Source: Torreya grandis (Eukaryota; Streptophyta; Pinopsida; Cupressales; Taxaceae). From it: a stretch of DNA of 64,000 nt. Position 1 is the first letter of the stretch; the number at the start of each line of letters is the position of its first letter. Below are positions 23,301 through 32,325 of the stretch, piece after piece. The stretch lies in the NCBI GenBank assembly GCA_037957365.1, contig JARHVA010000398.1, forward strand, positions 2,282,001-2,346,000, read 5' to 3'. Made by a program: the position numbers and the translations under genes. The notes beneath the pieces are model-generated. The model had not been told where the DNA came from. It ran no database searches and saw nothing but the letters and a program-made list of their open reading frames with translations.

Positions 23301-24983
23301 TGTTGTCCCCAAAAAAAATATCACTCATTTTTGGAGCAACATTTGAACTATTTTGGTCCTATAGACCAAAATTGTCTCTTCCCTTTTCAAAATTTGTCTT
23401 GGGCATTCAAATTCCTCAGTTTTCAAGCTTCTCAAAAATCTACGGACTCTACAGGCTTAAATCTACAGACTCTACACAAATAAAAAGTTTGAAAGAATTC
23501 AAGAAGCAACTACGGGAAGAAAACTCGAAGGAAATTCTAAAAGGCAAACGGAACAAAATGGAAATTCTGTGGACTTTTTGTCTGCAATAAATTTCTATGG
23601 ACTTTTTATCCATGAGAAAATACCCGCGTAGAAAGCCCAAGAGACAGTCTGCTAAGGAAAAGGCCGTGAGAGACGTCTAAGGCAAAGGCCATCAAAGGAC
23701 CCCGAAGGGCAGGTACTGTTGTGGGGGACTCTCAACTACCAAATTTTAGGACACATCCCTAAAGCTAAAGAGTCACCTTCCCTTTGGGAAGATGTAAAAT
23801 AAGAAGCCTGAAGGCTATTCAAAGACCACCCAAAGGGTAGATACCCTTGCAGGGGGCTCTTTCTGACCCAAAATAGATCATTTATAAAGGCCAAAAAAGG
23901 TAGGTTCTTTCTAAGAAAGTGCATAACAGGAAAGCCAAAGAAGGACCAAGAGGTTACGTGCCTGAAGACGTCAAATTTAAGATAATGAACTAGCCATTGA
24001 AAACATAGTTACAGGCGCGCGAACGTCAATTTTAAAGCTCATAAAATAGCTGTTGATCCTTTGAATCTATAGACTCGAATGCATTCATAGGCTTTAAGGC
24101 CAAGACCAGCAAAAAGCAAGGAAGGAACAGAACAACAAATTGAATCCAACACCCAATTCAACTAACCAAAAAAGGAGGAACGATGAAGATAGGATCAGAT
24201 CGCTAGATGGACATTGAAAGTTGCAAACTTTCAATAGCGTGACTTGTTTCTCTACATTGATAAAATCAAATGGGTAAATGCCCCTAAGTTCTAGCCTGTC
24301 TTCTTAATAGATTCTAATGAAACTTGATGTGTTACTATTCCTAAGTCCTTCTTGAAAAGGCTATATAAGGGACTCTCTTCTATTGTAAATATATCTCTTT
24401 TTGACAATCAGAACGAAACTCTGCCCAAATTGAAAGGCACTTCTGAGACTTTGAGCTCAGTTTGTTGATCATATTTTGTTATTGGAATAAGAAAGCAAGT
24501 GATTTTTCAAACTTTGTGCTATGATATCTTTGTTGTTGGGGAAACTCTACTTATGTCTTTTTCCTTAATATATCTTCTGTTCCTTTAATTCAACAAGCAA
24601 AATTAGTGATAGCAGTCAGGAAGGTGTCCTGAAGAGTCAACTATGGAGAGACTTTGTGCCTCCAAAATTTCCTTTAGTGTGTTTTCTTTTCATTTCTATG
24701 TAAAGGACCTTGGGATGACTTTGTGCCCTCATTGTCCTTTGTATCTTACTCTTGATCAATTCAGGTGGAGACTTTGTGCTTCATCTCAATTTGCTGGTTA
24801 TTGTGTCCTTTGTTACACTTTGCATTTACTACCAGGAGTACTCTTGTGGTTGGTTGAATAGTACTTCTGAAAGAAGAGGAGTGTTGTCTGTCATTTCCCT
24901 TGAGATTTTTCCTTTGATCCGCATGCATCATCTCTAAAAAAAGAGAGATGAATGATTTGTCCTACCCTTGAGTATTAGTTTTT

Positions 24984-25045
<62 letters not shown>

Positions 25046-25185
25046 AACCTCCCCTTGATGAGAGGAGAGATCAGTCTCTTTCTGATGTGGTAAACCTACA
25101 CATCTAGATGACTAATCTTCCTACTTTGGCTGATCAAACCTATTTTGTTTATCACTACGCTGATCGACAAAATATTCAACCAATA
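23301..25185 (+). repeat. 5' LTR of the 23301-31320 element
   Basis: It begins TGTTGTCCCC and ends ACCAATA. It holds a clear TATA box (CTATATAAGG, 24361-24370) shared with 30513-30522, and a (TA)28 run at 24987-25042. It is about 980 bp shorter than the 3' LTR because it lacks the region at about 28620-29660. Confidence 0.9.
24987..25042. repeat. (TA)28 microsatellite in the 5' LTR
   Basis: Fifty-six bases of uninterrupted TA. The matching run in the 3' LTR (31137-31162) has 13 units. Confidence 0.95.
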
Positions 25186-25187
25186 GT

Positions 25188-25208
25188 TTTTGGCGACTCC
25201 ACTAGGGA
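25188..25208 (+). other. Primer binding site
   Basis: TTTTGGCGACTCCACTAGGG follows the 5' LTR after two bases. It closely resembles the TGGCGACTC-type primer site usual in Tat/Ogre elements, generally attributed to an arginine tRNA. Confidence 0.8.
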
Positions 25209-25453
25209 TATATATCCATTATCCATTTATAATCTATCCGTTCACCTCCACACTAACTGAGAAAAAATGCACAGTTTAAAGCCTCAAGCTTTAAACTGAA
25301 GCAAAGTCAATTCTTTCCTATTTTTGTTTCACAATCTGGTAGATTCAAGGTATACACGAAGCCAAAGGGCTAAAGGTATCATTGATCCTGTATTCGAGTT
25401 GGTACAAGTAAAGTGATTTTGATCTATTTCCTTCACCATCTCATCTCCAATGA

Positions 25454-26656
25454 ACCAAGAACTTTCCTCCTACTAAAGTCATATCTCCATTGCCAGAAGA
25501 AGTATCTATTTCTATTATTGATAAAGCTTTACCAATAATTACCCCTCTAAGATTTGTTATCCCTCCTTTTCATAATCCTATAATGGTAGTTCAAGGCCCC
25601 TAGGGTAATGCTTTTGGTCCTCTCAATCTTACTCCACCTCTACATGAACTTTCACGTAGTTCAAGGAAGAATTTCCCTAAATTCTATGGTGATGGGAAAG
25701 TTCATCCTGATGAACACATTGCAGCCTTCAACATAGCTTGTGGAGTAATTGGAGTAGAATTTGAAGATGTAGCAGTCAGGCTATTTGTAGAAACATTACA
25801 AGTTGTTGTTGTAGATTGGTTTTATCATCTACAGGCTCAGTCAATAACTAATTGGAATACCCTCAAAGCTAAGTTTGAAGCCAAATTCAAACCTGTAAAA
25901 GATGCACATGCACTTCTGGCTTAACTTAAACAGATGAAGAAAGAGTCTCATGAACCAATGAGAGACTTCATAGCCAAATTTGACAAATTGAGGAACATAA
26001 TTCTTGTAATTGCTCGACCTATAGCTGAGAATCTCAAATGCTTCTTCATTTTTTCTCAGTTGTGTGAAGTCAATTTTATTTTGAGACGTGCTAGTCAAAT
26101 AGATCTTGCTGCAGCTCAACTTTTGGCCACTGAGGTAGAAGATGATCTCATCTTAGTAGGGAAGATAAGAAGAGATCCAAGCAAAAATAGATCCTCATAA
26201 TTTTTTGAATATTCATCTACAGGCACCACTGATTCAATGGTGCAAAAGTTGGCAAATGAAGTGCTAGCCTTGAAAAAGCAAATGGCACAAAGAATGTCTT
26301 CTGCTCCTTCATACAGAGATATGCCAAGAAGGACATTTCCAAATCAATCATATCAAGGCAATGCTACCAAGAATCAAGGGCAGCTAGATCGTCTTCCTCC
26401 CCCACAAGGGAAACTTGCCCTTGAAGCTCCTCCAACCAACTCAGTAGTTGGATATTTGGAAACAGAACATGCTTTCTCTTTCCAACCTGAGTTTGAGAAA
26501 GAAAATGATGTTGATATCTTCATGGAGGATCAAGAAGAATCAGCTGGCGACTCCCACATTGGTTTCCTAAACTACCAGGATGAATCTAGAAGTAAAGGAA
26601 AAGCTATCGATGGATCATATGTAGTGTTTACCAGGTCAAAGAACCAATTAGTCTAG
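25454..26656 (+). pseudogene. gag of the 23301-31320 element, nearly open
   Basis: One frame runs from about 25454 to the stop at 26657, about 400 codons, broken by only three stops (near 25601, 25922 and 26198). The capsid start is NFPKFYGDGKVHPDEHIAAF (about 25673-25732), followed by VRLFVETLQ, VVDWFYHLQAQSITNWNTLK and MRDFIAKFDKLRN, typical of gypsy gag. A basic stretch (KIRRDPSKNRSS) and a Gln/Pro-rich tail follow. I see no CCHC knuckle, which is often absent in this lineage. No start codon is evident. It is the least decayed gag in the window. Confidence 0.8.
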
Positions 26657-26879
26657 CAAGCTGATAAAGAAGACAGAGGAACAACCATAGCTAGCAGTCA
26701 CGATTACTAAGCGTGGAACCACTTTGCATTTTTAGTCAAAGGATCCAGTGATCACTCAAAATATAAGTACATCAATTTCACCTTCACCTTCTACTCCCAT
26801 TTCACAAACCAACCCTCCTCCCATCCCTCCTAAAACCCAAAAGGTTGAAATGCTTTCCTCTGTTCCTAGTCCAATTTAG

Positions 26880-27377
26880 CCATTTGACATAATTGATCAT
26901 GTCAAAAAGATAAAAATACAAATGTCTAAATTTGAATACTTGCAGTCCAATCCTGATCAATTGGATAAGTTGGTCCAATGTGTCAAGAACCAAACCATCC
27001 CTGTAAGATAAGAGGTTAAGAAAATTCCCATTCTAAATATTCTTGTCATTACTCCTCTAGCTGCCCATGGGAAAATAGATCCTTTATATGTTTCCCTATT
27101 AATAAATGGTTATCAGCTCAATAATTGCATCATTTATTTTAGGGCATCTGACAATGTCATGCCTGCTAAAGTAGCCAAGTCTCTGGGTCTCATATTGACC
27201 AAAAACTTTGGGAGATGTTTCTCCAAGGAGAAAAAGTAAGTACCACTATTGGGTCAAATCAAAGATGCCCAATTCGCATTGACAACCCTTCCAAATAAGA
27301 GAATCAGGATGACTATCTTGGTGGCTGACGTCCCAACAACTTATGGCATTTTGCTTCGATGAAATTTTTGCAAGGAC
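26880..27377 (+). pseudogene. Protease region of the 23301-31320 element, catalytic triad lost
   Basis: The frame (a different one from gag) reads FDIIDHVKKIKIQMSKFEYL, then ITPLAAHGKIDPLYVSLLIN, then YQLNNCIIYFRASDNVMPAK, then VAKSLGL, then RIRMTILVADVPTTYGILLR. The ASDNVMP and VADVPTTYGILL phrases are those of Tat-type retropepsins. The catalytic Asp-Ser-Gly that should precede ASDNVMP reads Tyr-Phe-Arg, so the enzyme is dead. Two stops interrupt (27238 and 27360), the second where LLxR-DW is expected. Confidence 0.75.
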
Positions 27378-28247
27378 GTGGGAGGAGAACTAAGGATGGA
27401 CCTATCTAAAGCAAGGATTCATGTCCAAGGTGTAATGAAGAGATTGCTCCTTGAAAAGGAAGAAAAATACGTGGTCACCCAAACATCAGCCCCTACAGCA
27501 CAAATTCTATTTGAGTCTTCAGGCAGGGGTAATTATTTCTTTACCATAGAGGATGTTCATGTTTCTACAGATGAAAGTCCTGTAGCTGACAATCCAATAA
27601 TTGATCCAAATAAGACTTCAAGAGAATTGGTAAGGTGCAGTATAAACAAGGAAGGATCTTCCATCTCTAATGAAGAGAAATCTAATAGGAGATCAGCTTC
27701 TGATGATGACAACAATTCTTTCAATAATGATAAATTTGGGATTGTGTTGATATCTCCTCAAGGAGATATTCTTCCTTCATGCAATTTGCAAGTTAGCAAC
27801 ACCAACAACACATTTGGATGCAAATCTCTGTTACTCGGATTGAAGAGTGTTCAAGATGAAGAAATCAAACTCCTTCACATCAAAGGAGATGCTAAGCTGA
27901 TAGTTTTTCAGGAGTTTGATGTGGACAATCCAATCATATGCTGGATTAAACTAGAAGAACAATCAATTATGGTAATGGACCATGCTACTGCAAATCAAAA
28001 TCAGGCAAAGGAATCCTTCACCAAGAGAGCAAGGAGTTATGGTTTCCAGTTTGAAGACCACATCCTGCCATGGGGCAGGAAGAAGAAAGAGTCAATAGGA
28101 AGATGTAAAAAATTGGTTTCCTGGTGGAGAGCTCAATTCGCCTGTCACCATTTTTGGGGACAAAATGTCTTCTTGCTGGTTTACCAAGATAAAGCACTAT
28201 TTTCACTATCTCTCAAGAAGCAGCATCTGAAATACTTCAATTCTTGA
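27378..28247 (+). CDS. 289-codon open frame: protease tail plus archaeal-type RNase H remnant
   Basis: This is the longest uninterrupted frame in the window. Residues 1-35 continue the protease domain (KDVGGELRMDLSKARIHVQG when read from just upstream). Residues about 40-120 are a linker rich in Ser, Asp and Asn. Residues about 120-185 match archaeal-type RNase H: KFGIVLISPQGDILPS, then VSNTNNTFGCKSLLLGL, then IKLLHIKGDAKLIVFQE. The opening YFDGA block is missing and NNxAEYEA is altered to NNTFGCKS, so activity is unlikely. The last 100 residues resemble degenerate pol text. The first ATG lies inside the protease domain, so it is not a natural start; the frame is probably a surviving part of pol. 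Confidence 0.6.
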   Translation: MGGELRMDLSKARIHVQGVMKRLLLEKEEKYVVTQTSAPTAQILFESSGRGNYFFTIEDVHVSTDESPVADNPIIDPNKTSRELVRCSINKEGSSISNEEKSNRRSASDDDNNSFNNDKFGIVLISPQGDILPSCNLQVSNTNNTFGCKSLLLGLKSVQDEEIKLLHIKGDAKLIVFQEFDVDNPIICWIKLEEQSIMVMDHATANQNQAKESFTKRARSYGFQFEDHILPWGRKKKESIGRCKKLVSWWRAQFACHHFWGQNVFLLVYQDKALFSLSLKKQHLKYFNS

Positions 28248-28452
28248 AGTATCAGATCATTGCATCTATATATATGTATATTTGTATAGTTTTTAATTTT
28301 GTTTTATTTTGTTTGTTTTCTTTTTTGATGCCTTTCACTTCTACGTAGCATGACTCTATAGCCCAATGGTACACATGAAGACACTGGAGATTTTAGATTT
28401 ACTCCTTTTAATTCTTTTTGTAATTGACATAAGTTCTCCAATTGAAACCAGT
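28248..28452 (+). other. Short 3' untranslated stretch before the 3' LTR
   Basis: AT-rich with no clear polypurine tract. The bases just before the LTR (TTGAAACCAG) are only weakly purine-rich. Confidence 0.4.
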
Positions 28453-28594
28453 TGCTGTCTCCAAAAAAAATAACACTCATTTTTGGGACAACATTTGAAC
28501 TATTTTGGTCCTATAGACCAAAATTATCTCTTCCCTTTTCAAAATTTGTTCTAGGCATTCAAATTCCTCAGTTTTCAAGCTTCTCAAAAATCTA

Positions 28595-28795
28595 CGGACT
28601 CTGCAAGATTAAATCTATGGACTCTGCAAGCTTGATTCTACAGACTCAGCAGGAAGAGAAAATCTATAGACTCAGTAGGAAGAGAAAATCTATGGACTCT
28701 GCAAGCCAAGTTCAATGGGATTTACAGGTTGATTTCTATAGACTTGATTTCTACAGACTTTGCATGCAAGTTCATTTCTACAGGTTCAAAGGCTT
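28595..28795 (+). repeat. Short imperfect repeats around TCTACGGACTCTGCAAG
   Basis: Variants of ATCTACGGACTCTGCAAG recur at roughly 25-40 bp steps (near 28590, 28613, 28639, 28665, 28691, 28735 and 28750). The 5' LTR keeps only two such units near 23440-23480, so the cluster expanded here or contracted there. Confidence 0.7.
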
Positions 28796-29475
28796 ATGTA
28801 GGTGGGTTCAACCAAAAGAATTAGTTTCTAACACTTGGTCATTTTCAGGATTGGTTCAGTGCCTTGGTTCAATAAAAAATGTCTATCGACAAGCATTCAA
28901 GCAAAAGAGGCTTGAACCATTGAACTGTTGAACCACTTTGGTTCAAAGGTTCAATGAGTTCAAGGTTTAATCGGTTCAATATTCAGTTTAATCAAAGGAA
29001 TGGTTCAAAGGGTTGGTTTAACCAAGCGGTTCAATGCTTTGTTTCACTCGGGTGGTTCGTCTGCTTTGTTTCAACATTTTGATTCATCCTTTGATTCAAT
29101 CAAACAATTCGTCAATCAGTTCAAGGCTTTGTTTGAACCATTGAACCAAAGCTTGGTTCAACGGTTGGTTCAACATCTTTTGGTTCAAAGGCAAGTTCAA
29201 ACACATGGTTCAAAGGCTTTGTTTGAACCAAAACTTGGTTCAACGGTTGGTTCAAACAAATGGTTCAATGACTTAGTTCATCCACTTGGTTCAAAGGCTT
29301 GGTTCATTCAATTGAACCATCGGTTTGAACCATCAGCTTGAACCATTTTGGTTCAAAGCTTGGTTCATCAGCTTGGTTCAACGTTTGGTTCAACCAAGTG
29401 GTTCATTACCGTGGTTCAACGAAGTGGTTCAATGGAGCAGTTCACTGTGACGGTTCAAAGGAGTGATTCAAATGT
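28790..29475. repeat. GGTTCAA-rich array in the 3' LTR
   Basis: About 20 exact GGTTCAA heptamers, several reverse-complement TTGAACC copies and many near-matches fill this stretch. They are spaced irregularly at about 10-35 bp. Open frames here (for example 29000-29341) are by-products of the repeat. The 5' LTR has no counterpart. Confidence 0.85.
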
Positions 29476-31136
29476 AAAAGTTCAAGAGAACTTCTTGAAG
29501 GACAAATACCCTTACAGAGGGCACTTGGTCGACAAAAATACCCTTCGAAAGGGTCATTTTCAAATAAGGCTACAAAGGTAAATTCTTTCAAACTTTTGTT
29601 TAAGGCATTTGAAAAAGTCTAAGGCATAATTCTTTCAGACTTTTGTCTGAAGGAATTCCTTTAGACAAAAAGTTCAAAATAATTTAAGAAGCAACTGCAG
29701 GAAGAAAACCCGAAGGAAATTCTCAAAGGCAAACAAAACAAAGTGGAAATTCTACGGACTTTTTGTCTGCGGGAAAATACTCGTGGAGAAAGCCTGAGAG
29801 ACAGTCCGCTAAGGAAAAGGCCGTGAGAGACTTCTAAGGTGAAGGCCGTCGAAGGACCTCGAAGGGTAGGTACCCTTATGGGGGACTCTCGGCTGCCAAA
29901 TTGTAGGACACATCCCTGAAGCTGAAGAGTCACCTTCCCTTTGAGAAGATGTAAAATAAAAAGCTAGAAGGTTATTCAAAGACCATCCAAAGGGCAGATA
30001 CCCTTATGGGGGGCTCTTCTTGACCCAAAATAGATCATTTCTAAAGGCCAAAAATGGTAGGTTCTTTTCAAGAAAGTGCAAAATAGGAAAGCTGAAGAAG
30101 GACCAAGAGGTGGTGCGCTTGAAGACATCAAATTTAAGACAGTGAACTAACCGTTGAAAACATAGTTACAGGTGCACGAACATCAATTGTAAAGCTCATA
30201 AAATAGCCATTGATCCTTTAAATCTATAGACCCAAATGCATTCACAGGGTTTACGGCCAAGACCAACAAAAGGCAAGAAATAGAACAGCAAATTGAATCC
30301 AAGACCCGATTCAATTAACCAGAAAAGGAGGAACGATGAAGATAGGATCAGATCGCCAAATGGACATTGAAAGTTGCAAACTTTCAATAGCATGACTTGT
30401 TTCTCAACATCGATAAAATCAAATGGGTAAACACCCCTAAGTTCTAGCCTATCTTCTTAATAGATTCCAACGCAACATGATGTGTTACTATTCTCGAGTC
30501 CTTCTTGAAAAGGCTATATAAGGGACTCTCTTCTATTATAAATATATCTCTTTTTGACAATCAAAATGAAACTCTACCCAAATTGAAAGGCACTTCTGAG
30601 ACTTTGAGCTCAATTTGTTGATCATATTTTGTTATTGGAATAAGAAAGCAAACGATTTTTTAGACTTTGTGCTGTGATATCTTTATTATTGGGGAAACTA
30701 TTCTTATGTCTTTTTCCTTAATATATCTTCTATTCCTTTAATTCAAAAGTAGAATTAGTGACCACAGTCAAGAAGGTAACCTAAAGTGTCAACTGTGGAG
30801 AGACTTTGTGCCCCCATAATTGCCTTTAGTATGTTTTCTTTTCATTTCTATGTAAAGGACCTTGGGATGACTTTGTGCCCTCATTGTCCTTTGTATCTTG
30901 CTCTTGAGCAATTCAAGTGGAGACTTTGTGTTGCATCTCGATTTACTGGTTATTACCTCCTTTGTTACACTTTGCATTTACTACCAGAATTACTCTTGTG
31001 GTTGGCTGAATCGTACTTCTGAAAGAAGAGGAGTGTTGTCTATCATTTCCCTTGAGATTTCTCCTTTGATCCGCATGCATCATCTCTAAAAAAAGAGAGA
31101 TGGATGATTTGTCCTACCCTTGAGTATTATTTTCTT

Positions 31137-31162
<26 letters not shown>
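31137..31162. repeat. (TA)13 microsatellite in the 3' LTR
   Basis: It is the counterpart of the longer run at 24987-25042. Confidence 0.9.
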
Positions 31163-31167
<5 letters not shown>

Positions 31168-31320
31168 AATACCTATAGGGAACCTCCCCTTGATGAGAGG
31201 AGAGATCAGTCTCCTTCTGATGTGGTAAACCTACACATTTGGATGACTAATCTTCCTACTTTGGTTGATCAAACCTATTTTGTTTATCAGTACGCTGATC
31301 GACAAAATATTTAACCAATA

Positions 31321-31325
31321 GTGTA
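31321..31325. repeat. Target-site duplication GTGTA, right copy
   Basis: It matches 23296-23300 and is followed by GAGACTTAAAAATGG, which corresponds to GAGACCTAAAAATGG at the empty site near 34208. Confidence 0.92.
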
Positions 31326-32325
31326 GAGACTTAAAAATGGCCCTAGGCATTTATTAGTCATTATATTTCATGATTTTAAGATGTCAATGCAGTTATTGAT
31401 TATTAAGATAGATTAGAAATGATGATCTTAAGTGCCTCCAAGTCTTGATCACTATCTCTTTGTCTTCATGTTCTAACTCTATGGAATACTCTTTCTATTT
31501 CCCACTTATTGTAACATTTTACTTCAAAACATATATGAAGTGATCCTTCTCATGTTTAAAATACTTTGGTCTAGAAATCTTGATTGAAAGAATATCCAAA
31601 GAGTTAAGAAGTGAAGCTCTATTACAAGGTTAATGGTGAGAGTCCTCCTATAGGTAAAGATTTATATCTATATTTTACAAAATATCCATTAAGTCGTAAG
31701 GTACAAAATGGTGTCTACTCAGTTCCATATTCTTTTGGTAAATGTTATATGGGTGAGGCATGAAGTTCTCCCCAACTATCCTTAAAGAGAACACCAGATA
31801 CATAAATTCCCCTAAAATTGAAGGCATGCCATTATAAATACATCCACAAGTTAATAAACACCAAGTATGCATCAACAAAGAAAAAAATTTCATAAAAGGA
31901 GATAATTATTAGAGAAGAAAAGTAAGGGAAACCATTGAAATTGAATAAATACTAATTTTTATAAATGGGGATAGTAGACTCAAAATTTTAATTCCTAAGG
32001 ACCAGTGTTAAATCACACAAGAAGGAAAGAAAATGTAATAAAAACATGAGTTATTAATTTTATAATGATTTATTAATACATAATTAAATATTTTTAGTTC
32101 ATTACACTCATTAATTTAGTATAAATATATATTTTAGTTGAGGCAGGATGACATATTACATTATTCCATTGAGGTTAGTAATATAATATTAATGGAATGT
32201 ATTTTAGTTGTTTTTTCACTAGAGTAATTATCATAGTCAACTTTTCCATGAGGATGGGCACACAAAGAATACTCAAAATGTCAAATTTAACTTTATGTTA
32301 CAACCAATTCATCCTAACTAAATTA
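31326..32325. repeat. Tandem duplication unit 1, right part
   Basis: It aligns with 34209-35201. It joins directly to unit 2 at the AAGGTTGATCTTATAT boundary near 32325. Confidence 0.9.
31400..31893 (-). other. Protein-like minus-strand frame in unit 1 (paralogue in unit 2)
   Basis: A 72-codon frame (31893-31675) starts MKFFSLLMHTWCLLTCGCIY and ends YQKNMELSRHHFVPYDLMDI. The same frame continues to about 31400 with four or so stops, through KISRPKYFKHEKDH and EYSIELEHEDKEIVIKTW. Unit 2 holds the same frame at 34775-34280. I do not recognise the protein. It may be chance; the evidence is its length with stops at plausible positions. Confidence 0.25.

Larger units (their letters stand above)
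23301..31320 (+). mobile_element. Non-autonomous Tat-type Ty3/gypsy element, 8.02 kb, lacking RT and integrase
   Basis: LTRs at 23301-25185 and 28453-31320 are flanked by GTGTA copies, and the undisturbed target is present in the neighbouring duplicate. The internal 3.27 kb holds a primer site, gag, protease and an archaeal-type RNase H. The frame then runs straight to the 3' LTR, with no RT, classical RNase H or integrase. The order gag, protease, aRNH matches the Tat-type layout in which aRNH precedes RT, so the simplest reading is a 3' pol deletion. In one shared LTR stretch of about 340 bases I count about 24 differences by eye. Confidence 0.92.
28453..31320 (+). repeat. 3' LTR of the 23301-31320 element, enlarged
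   Basis: It begins TGCTGTCTCC and ends ACCAATA, then GTGTA. At 2,868 bp it is about 980 bp longer than its partner. The extra DNA (about 28620-29660) is internal, in the region before the TATA box at 30513-30522, and is mostly repetitive. Outside that block the two LTRs align throughout. Confidence 0.9.

Noticed and set aside
23240..23590. 116-codon frame spanning the duplication unit and the LTR start
   Set aside because: It crosses the insertion border at 23301, so it cannot be an old gene; no motif.
29000..29581. Plus-strand open frames of 113 and 77 codons
   Set aside because: They are composed of GGTTCAA repeats translated as VQ, GS and F; low complexity with no gene-like features.
30786..31089. 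Overlapping frames of 78 and 63 codons with counterparts at 24643-24937
   Set aside because: They are conserved only because they lie in paired LTRs; the frames change between copies and there is no motif.
31323..32325. Interpretation of the 1-kb segments starting TGTAGAGAC as LTRs of another element
   Set aside because: They recur at 34205-35201 with 1.9 kb between, but no CA-type end, primer site or polypurine tract was found. The whole 2.9-kb unit is duplicated, so a tandem duplication explains it more simply.
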